Below are positions 16,662-24,514 of a stretch of DNA of 44,950 bases, in pieces (the first letter of the stretch is position 1; the number at the start of each line of letters is the position of its first letter). The notes beneath the pieces were generated by a model. That model was not told the DNA's origin and did no database searches. It was given only the letters and a program-made list of their open reading frames with translations. The stretch lies in NCBI RefSeq assembly GCF_918698095.1, contig NZ_CAKKLY010000020.1, forward strand, positions 32,001 to 76,950. The letters are read 5' to 3'. The DNA is from Arthrobacter sp. Bi83 (GTDB taxonomy: Bacteria > Actinomycetota > Actinomycetes > Actinomycetales > Micrococcaceae). The translations under genes and the position numbers were made by a program.

Positions 16662-16985
16662 GTGCTGCGCTATCCGCTGCATGAAGACTACGCGTCGTCC
16701 TGTAGTTCACACCTGGACGTCGCTGACGTGGTGGCGCATTTGCTCGTGAACCGCGAGTTCACCGGCATCGTGTCTGTGGGTGCCCTGCCGGGCCTTGTCG
16801 GCGCGGATCTTGCTGACGGCTTCTCGACGTATGTCGGCCGGAATGTGCTGTTTGAGGTCCTCCAGCCCGACGAGTTTGGCAAGCTCATCATTCCCGTTTT
16901 CAGGGAAGCAGCGGCTGTGCCGGTCGTGGAATCGTATGAATACCGGCAGGGCTGGTCCGATGAACTGATCCCTGCAGACCGTTCC
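16662..16985 (+). pseudogene. Remnant of an NmrA/NAD(P)H-binding oxidoreductase (C-terminal part)
   Basis: The frame from 16662 reads LDVADVVAHLLVNREFTGIVSVGALPGLVGADLADGF and then VGRNVLFEVLQPDEFGKLI, the C-terminal half of atypical SDR proteins of the NmrA type. The N-terminal Rossmann half with its GxxGxxG is absent upstream, so this is a truncated gene. After about 16985 the frame leaves the family (to a stop near 17156). A minus-strand open frame covering the same bases is treated as its shadow. Confidence 0.6.
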
Positions 16986-17000
16986 GCGCAGACGGTCAAT

Positions 17001-17442
17001 GGTTCCCCGGAACATCCCAAAAGAAATCGCCCCAATGTTTGTGGCAGGTGCTGTTGGCCACAGCTGGTATACCGCAGCGTACCGGAGGGATACCCCGGAG
17101 CATTGGACGGTGAGGTTGCTTGTGGTCAGGAGGGACCGACGGTTCCAGGGAGATAGGTAGTTGATGATGTCCAAGGCCTCCAGCGGCCGAGCTTTTAGGC
17201 TCGGCCCTATGAGGCTTACACCAACTGACTGCAACAGGGACTTAAGTGCGGTTGGGTCATTGGTGCTGACGGCCAGCGTGAAGGCTGCAAGCCTGTTCTC
17301 GATGTAGTGGCGCAGCACGGATAGCTCGGACCGGTATTCCATATCCTCGAGGGATACATCGTTGGCAGGGTTTGGATTCACCCAACGAGCCAAATCGTGT
17401 CCTGCCCATGCGAGGGGAGCTGGAGTAGTGTTTATGCCGTCC
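17001..17442. other. Possible unrecognised remnant on the minus strand
   Basis: About 440 bp. The minus strand from an ATG at 17342 reads a protein-like stretch (YRSELSVLRHYIENRLAAF and TNDPTALKSLLQSVG) lying just downstream of the DUF202 genes, but it runs on without a sensible end into the NmrA remnant. I cannot tell whether it is a truncated gene; no family is recognised. Confidence 0.3.
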
Positions 17443-17781
17443 TTAAGTCCGAATGGTAAGGACCAGGGCCAGTGAAACAGCCCCGGCAACCACGGTTGTG
17501 AAGCCAAGGGCGGCCGGGAGGAGCCCGTCGGCGGCTTGGGGCGGTTCGCCGTGAAAGGTCGTGAGGGTTTGGTGCTGCCAGAGGTATCTCCGCCGGACCA
17601 GGAGCAGCAAAATGACTGCTTCGAGAACACCTGCGAGAGCCAAAAGCAGCGACCATGGCCCGAGAGTCGGGGGCAGGACCCTCATCGCGGCCAGCGAGCC
17701 GACAAGTAAGGACAGACAAGTGCGCTGCCAGGCAAGCCCGGTGCGTTCTGGCTGGAGGCCGGGGTCGAATAGTGGGGTCAT
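17443..17781 (-). CDS. DUF202 membrane protein (second of pair)
   Basis: 112 aa from ATG 17781. The opening QPERTGLAWQRT is the DUF202 signature, followed by three hydrophobic segments (LSLLVGSLAAMRVL, LLLALAGVLEAVILLLL, ALGFTTVVAGAVSLALVL). It overlaps the upstream YidH-like gene by ATGA. DUF202 proteins are small inner-membrane proteins of unknown function. In-frame codons upstream of 17781 lie inside the neighbour and are not needed. Confidence 0.82.
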   Translation of the reverse strand: MTPLFDPGLQPERTGLAWQRTCLSLLVGSLAAMRVLPPTLGPWSLLLALAGVLEAVILLLLVRRRYLWQHQTLTTFHGEPPQAADGLLPAALGFTTVVAGAVSLALVLTIRT

Positions 17782-18143
17782 CTGAACAGGATTCCGAGCA
17801 GAATAAGGACCGCGACCGACACCAGTAGAACCGTCAGTGGGAGCGAGAACGGGCCGGAGGGAAGGGGGGAACTCTTCCGGAGGGCCTGTTCGGTCCTTTT
17901 CCATCCGGTCCAGGCTTGGATGGCTGAGAGTATCCCGGCGACGATCAGCAGGACCGAAGCGGTAAGCCTGTACCCGGAGTGGATACCGAGGCCGAGTGCC
18001 TCGAGAGCGACCCCGCTGGCGAGTAAAGCCAGTGCTGTGCGGATCCAGGCCAGGAAGGTGCGTTCATTGGCGAGGCTGAAACGCGCATCCGGTTCATTTC
18101 CCTGGCTGAATACCACTTTGGGAAAGCGGTTTAGTTCAGCCAA
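17778..18143 (-). CDS. YidH-like DUF202 membrane protein (first of pair)
   Basis: About 121 aa. ARFSLANERTFLAWIRTALALLASGVAL is the YidH/DUF202 signature (Arg-Thr-x-Leu-Ala-Trp-x-Arg-Thr), with three membrane helices. I prefer the TTG at 18143, which overlaps the stop of the PPOX gene and has AAAGG eight bases upstream; GTG 18116 is an alternative. It ends in an ATGA overlap with the second DUF202 gene, so PPOX, YidH-like and DUF202 form one leftward operon. Function of the family is unknown; paired DUF202 genes suggest a heteromeric membrane protein. Confidence 0.8.
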   Translation of the reverse strand: MAELNRFPKVVFSQGNEPDARFSLANERTFLAWIRTALALLASGVALEALGLGIHSGYRLTASVLLIVAGILSAIQAWTGWKRTEQALRKSSPLPSGPFSLPLTVLLVSVAVLILLGILFR

Positions 18144-18576
18144 CTGTCTCGCCTTTCTTCGGCTGCACCTGGAACACCGCATTGGAGTGTTCGATCCATT
18201 CGTCGATGCGGACCCTGACCGCGGTGCGGGGATTCCGGATCGCGTAGGGACCACCGAAGTAGTGAGCCGTCATGGCGTCGATGATCTGAAGGTTTTCGTC
18301 CTCAAAAAATTCGACCGCGGTTGCCAGGAGGGTGACGGCGTCTGTCCAGCCATTGTTCTTGAGAACCGTAAGTGACATGCGGGGGTCATCCCGGAGGTGC
18401 TGGAGGCGGCCGCCTCGGGAATTACCTGCAGCGATGCTCAGGAGGATGTGCTCGGCATCTTCAATCAGGTAGACGATCTGGACGCTTACAGGACGTCCGT
18501 CGGGGTCGACTGTAGCCATGACTGCGGGGTTGGGTTGGGAGATGAAGTCGAACACATGCTGGGGGAGGGCTGGCAT
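18136..18576 (-). CDS. PPOX-class (pyridoxamine 5'-phosphate oxidase-like) flavin/F420-binding protein
   Basis: 146 aa, a usual length for the split-barrel fold. Key stretches are NPAVMATVDPDGRPVSVQIVYLI near the N terminus (cofactor phosphate-binding strand), then RGGRLQHLRDDPRMSLTVL and a C-terminal VRVRIDEWIE strand. Actinobacterial members use FMN or F420 to reduce small molecules. AAAGGAG lies about ten bases before ATG 18576. First gene of the operon with the two DUF202 genes. Substrate unknown. Confidence 0.82.
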   Translation of the reverse strand: MPALPQHVFDFISQPNPAVMATVDPDGRPVSVQIVYLIEDAEHILLSIAAGNSRGGRLQHLRDDPRMSLTVLKNNGWTDAVTLLATAVEFFEDENLQIIDAMTAHYFGGPYAIRNPRTAVRVRIDEWIEHSNAVFQVQPKKGETVG

Positions 18577-18689
18577 GGTGGCGCGCTCCTTTCACTTTCT
18601 AAAGGGGTGTGGTAAACGCGAGGCGCCCCGGCCTGCGGTGCACGGATCCGGGATGCCGGTCCGGGCAGTCGGCCGGCGCGTCTCGAGCG

Positions 18690-18926
18690 TTACTTTTGGG
18701 GGGTTCCCCAAGCAGCGCGGAGCTGGTCCAGGTATACGCGGAGCTCTGTGACCATTGACATGGTGTGCGGTTCGGCCACCCATTGCTGCTGGAGCCCGTC
18801 GAGGACGGCAATGGTGTTGCGGACGATGGCGTCGACGGGGGCGTCAGGGAGAATTTCGCCCGTTCGCTTGCTAACGATCCTCCCCGTGAAGAAAGTGCGA
18901 TGACCCCGGCATTCGGACATATCCAT
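18690..18926 (-). CDS. Hypothetical small protein
   Basis: 78 aa from ATG 18926; an upstream ATG at 18968 would add 14 unlikely residues. It is a mixed helix protein (LPDAPVDAIVRNTIAVLDGLQQQWV, then SMVTELRVYLDQLRAAWG). No family is recognised and no clear ribosome site is seen. Third-position GC bias is normal for the region. It may be accessory cargo. Confidence 0.45.
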   Translation of the reverse strand: MDMSECRGHRTFFTGRIVSKRTGEILPDAPVDAIVRNTIAVLDGLQQQWVAEPHTMSMVTELRVYLDQLRAAWGTPQK

Positions 18927-18984
18927 AACTGCAGTTTGAGGATTGTGAGGAGTTGGACGACAACGCACCTCTGACCAAGGGCGA

Positions 18985-19021
18985 GCAAGTGCCCGGCTGG
19001 AAAATCCAGCCGGGCACTTGC
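18985..19021. terminator. Perfect 17-bp hairpin
   Basis: 17-bp perfect arms (18985-19001 and 19005-19021, beginning GCAAGTGCCCGGCTGG) with an AAA loop. The stability is striking for a non-mobile sequence. It separates the small hypothetical gene from the TniB remnant and probably acts as a terminator. Confidence 0.65.
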
Positions 19022-19039
19022 ATCAAAGCCTGGAAGCGC

Positions 19040-19189
19040 CCTCAACCAACGAGGTCTCGATACGATGCCGACGGGGCGATCGCCGCCGTGGAAAGCGGTG
19101 AAGAAAGCATCAATCACCGCACCCTGGTCATGGCCGACTACGCAGGACTCACCCAAAGGCGGCGCTTGTTCGAACGAGAACTGATGTGA
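19040..19189 (+). pseudogene. TniB-like ATPase remnant (C-terminal end)
   Basis: The frame ending at TGA 19189 reads IAAVESGEESINHRTLVMADYAGLTQRRRLFERELM, which follows the C-terminal helices of the TniB/IstB-like AAA+ transposition ATPases. The Walker motifs are missing; the sequence upstream is the hairpin. It ends in a GTGA overlap with a TniQ gene, the normal tniB-tniQ order, which strengthens an otherwise short match. Assignment is inference. Confidence 0.45.
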
Positions 19190-19476
19190 GACCGCCAGAA
19201 CGCTGGCCCCTGCACCAGGCACCGGCAGAAACGGAATCGCTGTCCTCCTGGCTGCGGCGGATCGCCGCCAGCTACGGCATGTACTCCTACGAGTTGCTCG
19301 AACACGGACTCGGCCACCGGGAACTTAGCGACCCCGAGCTGGATCTGGACCCGCCAATGCACCTGCTCGAAGAGCTCGGCAGGCGCACCGGTCTCGGCCA
19401 TCTCCGCGTAAAGGCCATGACGATGGCCGGATGGGTGCCATGGCTTGATTGTGTCAACTTGATTGGAGCCCGCTAG
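19186..19476 (+). pseudogene. tniQ: TniQ-family remnant (N-terminal ~90 residues)
   Basis: GTG start overlapping the TniB stop (GTGA). The protein starts RWPLHQAPAETESLSSWLRRIAASYG, the TniQ N-terminal signature (P-L-x-P-x-x-x-E-S-x-x-S-W-L-x-R), followed by an MTMAGWVPW segment. TniQ normally exceeds 300 residues and has zinc fingers; here it stops after ~96 codons. TniQ selects targets in Tn7/Tn5053-like transposons. The remnant shows that such a transposon once sat here. Confidence 0.7.
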
Positions 19477-19657
19477 GACGGCCAGAACGGTACCCAGGGA
19501 CTGGCAGCGACTCGGTCTCGCAGGTCTTGGTGCTGCAGGCTATGGCGCCAGCCTCAATTTGCTCCGAATTTTCTTATGGCGTCCCTAAAGCGGTCAGAGC
19601 GGAGGAATGTTTCTCGTCGTTCGGCCAGCATGAATCGACGAAACGGCGCCAGTTTTT

Positions 19658-20250
19658 GCAGCCGCACCAGGCGCCGAAGAGCATCCCAGCCTCGCACTGG
19701 TCAATAGCGCAAGCGAACTGCCCGGAGGCAGGCGCTACGACGAACTGAACAGCCCTGAGGCCGCCACGGCTCGGCTGTTGGCACGTGACCTCATCGCATC
19801 AGATTCTGCACTGGAGGAGCACTGCCCGGGGCAGGCTCGCAGCCCTGCGCGATCTCTTCACCGCGCACACCACTGGAGACGTCCACACGACAGCGGCCGT
19901 GCAGGCTCTAAATCGTGCGCTGACTTGTGCACCCTGGGCGCTCCTGCTTCAGTTCGACCCGGAAGCAGGTTTTACCCGCAGCGCCAACCATCCCGTGACA
20001 CGGGTCGTCGAGCACGTCATGGCCGTCATCGCCGACGACGCTGCCTAACTCCTAAGCGGCGACCAAGCATCGGCGGTCGCGTCCTGCGAAGCGGACGGGT
20101 GCCAGCGATTCTTCCTCCGCACCCACGCACGCCGGCAATGGTGCTCAACCCGATGCGGCGACCGAGTCCGAGCCGCACGCGCCTACGCGCGCCACACAGC
20201 GCATGAATCAGTGTGTTGCCAAAGCCAACTTCGGGCCGAGGGGACAAACA
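19658..20250 (+). pseudogene. Broken copy of the CGNR/ABATE regulator gene (repeat A)
   Basis: About 590 bp closely matching 23461-24076. Lesions relative to the intact copy: an extra C around 19829 (CTGCCCGGGGCAGG versus CTGCCGGGGCAGG) that shifts the frame, an in-frame stop GCC-TAA at about 20043-20048, and loss of codons near the end (GCGCGCCACACAGC). The match runs on past the stop codon of the gene into the 3' flank. Both copies point the same way and bracket a 3.2-kb cassette. Confidence 0.85.
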
Positions 20251-20532
20251 CACACACCTTCAAAGTAATTTTGCGATCGAAGTCCGGCCCACACATCTTC
20301 GTAGCAGGCCGCAGTGATTCGTTCCGGCTCCAATGGCCGGGGTATAAAAAGCAAAAGGACCTGCTAGACGTACCTCGAGGACGGTGCTGTTTAGTCTCAT
20401 ATCCCTAGCGTTTTGAGGCACTAAGGTTTCGAGACACCGTCTTGAGATGGAAACCCCCTTACGGGCGATCCCTGTAGCGCTGGGCGTACCAAGCGCAGCA
20501 GTGACTGCCCATAGGGGTGACTGTGGTTCTGG

Positions 20533-20850
20533 CTAGTGGGTCGCGCCGAGTTCGATGAGGAGGACGCCGCCGATGATGAGGATGATGCCAAGGCTCATTA
20601 GCCACGTGAGGGGATCTTTGAAGAGGAACTTGGAAAGGACGGCGGTAAGGGCGACGCCTGCTGCGGCCCAGATTCCGTAGGCTATGCCAATGGGCATCCC
20701 ATGAGCGAGGGTGAGGCCGAGCATGCTAAAGGACACCACGTATCCGACCGCAACTGCTGCGTACCAGCGTGTGTTGTCGATGGCTAGGCGGAGGCTGATC
20801 GTGCCGGAGACCTCAAACAGGATGGCGCCGATGAGGAGAAGATAGGACAT
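20533..20850 (-). CDS. Small multidrug resistance (SMR) exporter subunit B
   Basis: 105 aa from ATG 20850. Four transmembrane helices, the expected SMR length. The essential membrane Glu is present in helix 1 (GAILFEVSGTISLRLA). AYGIWAAAGVALTAVLSKFLFKD is the SMR helix 3-4 signature. The start overlaps the upstream partner's stop (TGATG). Paired SMR genes of this kind (EbrAB/YkkCD type) form heterodimers exporting cationic or guanidinium-like compounds with proton antiport. Confidence 0.9.
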   Translation of the reverse strand: MSYLLLIGAILFEVSGTISLRLAIDNTRWYAAVAVGYVVSFSMLGLTLAHGMPIGIAYGIWAAAGVALTAVLSKFLFKDPLTWLMSLGIILIIGGVLLIELGATH

Positions 20851-21206
20851 CAGGCAATCTCTGCCTTCTTGTGGGCAGCCTGGGCTCCGAGCTCCACACA
20901 CAGGACGCCGGCGATGATGACGATGATTCCTATGCCCATGAGGGCGGTAATCGGTTCTCCGAAGAGCAGGAGGGAGCCAACGGCAGTGAGGGCGACACCG
21001 GTAGCTCCCCAGATACCGTAGGCAACCCCGAGGGCCATACCCGTGCGGAGTATCTCGGCGAGCAAGACGAATCCGCTGAGGTAGCCGATGACAACGACGA
21101 CGTAGAGGGCCGGGTGCTCGAGTGCGCCCTTGAGGGCGAGTGAGGCCGTCACTTCGACCAGGATGGCGGGAATTAAGAGTAGCCAGGCCTTAGTGGTGCT
21201 GGTCAT
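20850..21206 (-). CDS. Small multidrug resistance (SMR) exporter subunit A
   Basis: 118 aa. Four helices; helix 1 carries the conserved Glu (PAILVEVTASLALKGA). AYGIWGATGVALTAVGSLLLFGEPI matches the EmrE/SugE family. AAGGAACCAACCCC precedes ATG 21206. It is coupled to the second SMR gene by TGATG. The upstream leader (21207-21575) contains hairpins but no riboswitch I can name. The dual-gene organisation suggests fixed opposite membrane orientation of the two subunits. Confidence 0.9.
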   Translation of the reverse strand: MTSTTKAWLLLIPAILVEVTASLALKGALEHPALYVVVVIGYLSGFVLLAEILRTGMALGVAYGIWGATGVALTAVGSLLLFGEPITALMGIGIIVIIAGVLCVELGAQAAHKKAEIA

Positions 21207-21576
21207 GGGGTTGGTTCCTTGCGTGATGAGCTACTGGGTGATCTGGAGGACGAGGTGGCTCTCGTAGCCACGAACGAGGGAAAGAGTGTGTCTGCAAAAG
21301 TCAGGCGATGATCCCGTCCTTCACGCTGCGGCAGGAAGCTAACGGTGGCGTAGATGCTTATTCAAGATGATTTGGGCCTAGAGGGAGGTTCTGTAAGTGA
21401 TGCGTTTCCTTTCAGAATGCATCGTTGAGGTATGCCCACACGCCTGATTCGGCTGCCCGCCGACGGTGGTACGCCGGCGGGCTCAGTGCCCACTGAGCGA
21501 TCGGATGCGGCCGGTCCTAGCTCAAGATGTATAGTCCGGGCATGCTGAGTGCATGATGGCCACCGTCGCGGTACTT
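21207..21576. other. Leader region of the SMR pair with hairpins
   Basis: About 370 bp. A 6-bp hairpin GTGGCT/AGCCAC (21255-21271) lies ~50 bp before the SMR start. Farther up are two strong inverted repeats (21456-21481 and 21481-21498) that fit a terminator for the hydrolase gene. Guanidine riboswitches are known before SMR genes, but none of the consensus elements I remember fits here. Confidence 0.4.
21456..21498 (-). terminator. Tandem hairpins downstream of the hydrolase gene
   Basis: CCCGCCGACG/CGCCGGCGGG (10 bp, one mismatch, 21456-21481) directly followed by a perfect 8-bp GCTCAGTG/CACTGAGC hairpin (21481-21498). They lie about 80 bp past the stop of the leftward hydrolase gene. Confidence 0.55.
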
Positions 21577-22206
21577 CTACCGGGTACTGCGGCCCCGTGC
21601 GGCGGAGGTGATGAGGTCACTCTTGGTCAGCGCCGCGCTCGTATGCAGTGCTGCGGTCCAGGTCGCGGTGTCGGCTACCGCCGCCCAGTTCGAATGCAGC
21701 AGCGCCATGAGGGTCTCGTGGACCTGGCGTGCGGACGCGGTGCCGGCGTCGTTGGCGAGGTCGATTGCTCCCGTCGCGTCTCTGAGGACTTCGACGGCGA
21801 AGCCAAGAGGCTCGGCGGCCGCGGCGGAGGCGATCACACAGTTGTTTGTCATGTAGCCAACGAGCGTGATCGTGTCGATGCCCTGTTCACGCAACCAGGC
21901 TTCGAGGTCGGTGTCAGCGAAGATGCTGGAGAACCGCTTGCCGACTCGCTTGGCTGCCGCGTCCTCGTGGGCAACTACTTCGGGGTGGTTTTGCCAGGTC
22001 GCCGCCCCGGACCCGAACACCGGGGCGTCTGCGGGAAGCTCGTGCTGGACGAGCACGACCGGCGTTCCGGTCTGCTCGGCGGCCTTGATCGCGGTCTGAA
22101 TGCGGGTGATGGATTGGTCACGGTCCGGGTACTGGATCGGAAGCAGTCCGTCGAAGTATTCCTGTTGGGCGTCAATGACGATCAGGGCTCTGCGGGGTGC
22201 GGTCAT
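21577..22206 (-). CDS. Isochorismatase-family cysteine hydrolase
   Basis: 209 aa. The catalytic triad is visible: Asp12 (VIDAQQEYF), Lys90 (VGKRFSSIF) and Cys123 (GYMTNNCVI, preceded by the cis-peptide region). These enzymes hydrolyse isochorismate, nicotinamide or other amides/ureas; the short N-terminal arm and general look suggest an amidase such as a nicotinamidase-like or carbamoyl hydrolase. AAGGAGA lies six bases upstream of ATG 22206. It follows the LLM gene by 52 bp on the same strand, so they are probably co-transcribed. Confidence 0.88.
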   Translation of the reverse strand: MTAPRRALIVIDAQQEYFDGLLPIQYPDRDQSITRIQTAIKAAEQTGTPVVLVQHELPADAPVFGSGAATWQNHPEVVAHEDAAAKRVGKRFSSIFADTDLEAWLREQGIDTITLVGYMTNNCVIASAAAAEPLGFAVEVLRDATGAIDLANDAGTASARQVHETLMALLHSNWAAVADTATWTAALHTSAALTKSDLITSAARGRSTR

Positions 22207-22258
22207 GGGGTTCTCCTTTATGGGGTGTGTTGTGAACGTCGGAGTGTTGAAATGGGTG

Positions 22259-23353
22259 CTACCGCGCGGTGGCCGGTAGCGGTGCGTTCAAGTACGGGAG
22301 TTCGTAGTGATCGGCGATCAGGGTGATCCCGTGCTGGTCGAGGGTTGTTGAGTGGCCGCCGACGACGAGCATCACCTCGTCGACGCCGGTGCGTTCGTGC
22401 AGGGCTTCGAGACGGTCGGCGACAGTAGCGGCGGTGCCATGGAAACTGCGGCTGGTGTAGGCGTCGAGGATCTGCCGCTCCTGCAGTGTTGCTTGGTGGG
22501 CCTCAACTTCGTCGGGGGGAAGGAGCAGGTAGCCTTCGCTTTTGAACATGCGCAGCATCGCCATCGCCGATGTTGCCGCCTGCCGTTTTGCCTCAGCCGG
22601 GTCGTCGCTGATCGCCGCGGGTACGCTGACGAGGGTGTGCGGTTCGGCAAGTACGTCGGAGGGCTGGAAGCTCTCACGGTAGAGACGCATGGCCGTATCG
22701 ATGTCAGCGTCGCCGAACTGCAAGGCGAACGCATACGGCCGGCCGAGCTGCCCGGCCAGTTGTGCTGAGTACGGAGAGGAACCCAGCACCCACACCTCCG
22801 GGAAGGTCGGGGGCGCAGGTACCCGGTTTTCCCTTGCCTGCCAGGGGCCGGGAACCGCGTGGACACGCCGGTAGGGGTGTCCGGGAGGGAACTCGTCACC
22901 CAGGAACCCGAGCAACTCGAGCACCTGCTGTGGGAATCCGTCGTTGGCATCCGCGCCCCGCCGCAGAGCCGCAGCAGTCGCCCCATCAGTGCCAGGGGCG
23001 CGTCCCAGCCCAAGATCGATCCGGCCCGGGGCGAGAGCCTCCAGCATCCCGAACTGCTCGGCGATCAGCAACGGTGCGTGGTTGGGCAGCATCACCCCTC
23101 CGGCGCCAAGGCGGATGCTCGTCGTCTCAGCGATGAGGCGGGCGACCATCAACGGAGGTGAAGACACCGAGGTCGCTCCCATCGCATGATGCTCAGACAT
23201 CCAGAACCGGTGATAACCGCGCTGGTCCGCCGTCCGCGCCAGCGAGATCGTGGCCGCGAGCCCCTCCCCAGCGGTCATCCCCACTCCTGTACCGCCCGCG
23301 GAAAGCACGGACAGTGTGAATGGGGCCGTGCCGGCTGCTTGACCGAACGTCAT
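22259..23353 (-). CDS. LLM-class flavin-dependent oxidoreductase (luciferase-like)
   Basis: 364 aa, an ordinary length. RFWMSEHHAMGATSVSSPPLMVARLIAETT and LGAGGVMLPNHAPLLIAEQFGMLEALAPGRIDLGLGRAPG are the strand-helix units of the bacterial luciferase-like TIM barrel (VioA/limB-related MsnO8-type subgroup). A flavin (FMNH2) or F420-dependent monooxygenase or reductase is expected. TGAGGAG lies seven bases before ATG 23353. The gene diverges from the CGNR regulator, which may control it. Confidence 0.9.
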   Translation of the reverse strand: MTFGQAAGTAPFTLSVLSAGGTGVGMTAGEGLAATISLARTADQRGYHRFWMSEHHAMGATSVSSPPLMVARLIAETTSIRLGAGGVMLPNHAPLLIAEQFGMLEALAPGRIDLGLGRAPGTDGATAAALRRGADANDGFPQQVLELLGFLGDEFPPGHPYRRVHAVPGPWQARENRVPAPPTFPEVWVLGSSPYSAQLAGQLGRPYAFALQFGDADIDTAMRLYRESFQPSDVLAEPHTLVSVPAAISDDPAEAKRQAATSAMAMLRMFKSEGYLLLPPDEVEAHQATLQERQILDAYTSRSFHGTAATVADRLEALHERTGVDEVMLVVGGHSTTLDQHGITLIADHYELPYLNAPLPATAR

Positions 23354-23433
23354 AAGAACTCCTCATGGAAAAACGTGCTTTTTGGCGTGATTGGAGCGTA
23401 GCAGCTACCTCACGCTTAAATGAAACTGATACC

Positions 23434-24030
23434 ATGAGAATCATGTCGGAAACACTGCCAGCAGCCGTACCAGGCGCCGAAGAGCATCCCAGCCTCGCAC
23501 TGGTCAACAGCGCAAGCGAACTGCCCGGAGGCAAACGCTACGACGAATTGGACGGTCCTGACGACGCCGCGGATTGGCTGAGAGCACACGATCTCATCGC
23601 ATCGGACACTGTGCTGCACGAGTACTGCCGGGGCAGGCTCGCAGACCTGCGCGCAGACCTGCGCGATCTATTCACCGCGCACACCACAGGGGACGTCCCC
23701 ACGACAGCGGCCGTGCAAGCTCTAAATCGTGCGCTGACTTGTGCACCCGGGGCGCTCCTGCTTCAGTTCGACCCGGAGTCAGGGTTTACCCGCAGCGCCA
23801 ACCACCCCGTGACACAAGTCGTCGAGCACGTCATGGCGGTCATCGCCGACGACGCTGCCTCGCTGCTAAGCGGCGACCAAGCATCGGTGCTCGCGTCCTG
23901 CGAAGCGGACGGGTGCCAGCGATTCTTCCTCCGCACCCACGCGCGACGGCAATGGTGCTCAACCCGCTGCGGCGACCGAGTCCGCGCCGCACGGGCCTAC
24001 GCGCGCAAACGCACGCTACACAGCGCATGA
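23434..24030 (+). CDS. CGNR zinc-finger (ABATE-domain) transcriptional regulator
   Basis: 198 aa from ATG 23434; ATG 23443 is another candidate and an ATG at 23365 is too far into the neighbouring promoter. The N-terminal half has the ABATE stress-domain feel (LALVNSASELPGGKRYDEL, DPESGFTRSANHPVTQVVEHVMAVIADDAASLL). The C terminus is the zinc finger: CEADGC and CSTRCGDRVRAARAYARKR, with CGDR replacing CGNR. Such proteins are predicted DNA-binding stress regulators. Divergent from the LLM-hydrolase operon, its likely target. A 12-bp tandem duplication (GCAGACCTGCGC) near 23640-23665 is absent from the broken copy. Confidence 0.82.
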   Translation: MRIMSETLPAAVPGAEEHPSLALVNSASELPGGKRYDELDGPDDAADWLRAHDLIASDTVLHEYCRGRLADLRADLRDLFTAHTTGDVPTTAAVQALNRALTCAPGALLLQFDPESGFTRSANHPVTQVVEHVMAVIADDAASLLSGDQASVLASCEADGCQRFFLRTHARRQWCSTRCGDRVRAARAYARKRTLHSA

Positions 24031-24076
24031 AATCATGTGCCGCCGAAGCCAACCTTCGGCCCGATGGGACAAGCAC
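23461..24076 (+). repeat. Direct repeat B (intact copy)
   Basis: About 600 bp in direct orientation to 19658-20250. Similarity starts within codon ~10 of the CGNR gene and runs ~45 bp past its stop codon, so a segment, not just the gene, was duplicated. The 3.2 kb between the copies carries the SMR pair, hydrolase and LLM genes. Confidence 0.82.
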
Positions 24077-24514
24077 GCAAGCTGATTAGCTACCGAGGCC
24101 GAGCAACGCAATCCGCATGTCGCGCCTGCCTCGCGTTACTCATTCCCCTTCAGCGATGCTTCTCATCGCCTTCCACCCGTGGGTCACCCCACCGCCGGCA
24201 CGCAGCGCGGGTGGAGAAGCCGCGGAAGCAAAGTTCAAGGAAGTCTCCGACGCCATCGCTCGTTTCGTCCGCTCCTAGTTCCCAGTAGTCGCGATCACCC
24301 GTGAGAAGCACCTGTGGTCAGGACGCGGTACGTTCCCTTGACGAGCTTCTTCCGAAGCCCGGTCCGGTGGAGCAAACACACTCAGGTCCAAGGTGAAACC
24401 GTGAGCCAAACCTGGCCCACATGGGCTGATGCCATTTTGGTCTGCTGGATTTTAGCTTGGGGAAGTTCCCCCAGCCGCAACCTGGGAGGGGCCGCTGCAG
24501 CGCGGCCTAGCGCT
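24077..24514. other. Intergenic debris with a J-domain-like scrap
   Basis: About 440 bp. On the + strand 24156-24278 reads a 40-codon frame containing AFHPWVTPPPARS and AEAKFKEVSDAIARF, which resembles the HPD-loop and helix III of a DnaJ J-domain with Asp changed to Trp. No other gene is seen. Confidence 0.3.

Noticed and set aside
16707..17630. A 307-codon minus-strand gene
   Set aside because: Its last half is antisense to the NmrA remnant and its first half overlaps the DUF202 gene out of frame; no domain is recognisable across its length.
20411..20440. Resolvase recombination site near the SMR genes
   Set aside because: Two GTTTTGAGGCA/GTTTCGAGACA-like units lie 16 bp apart, but there is no full set of subsites and no adjacent recombinase.
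21207..21576. Guanidine riboswitch (ykkC, mini-ykkC or type III) before the SMR genes
   Set aside because: The hairpin loop is ACGAG closed by T-A, not a paired ACGR tetraloop, only one such hairpin is seen, and the class I and III consensus blocks I remember are absent.
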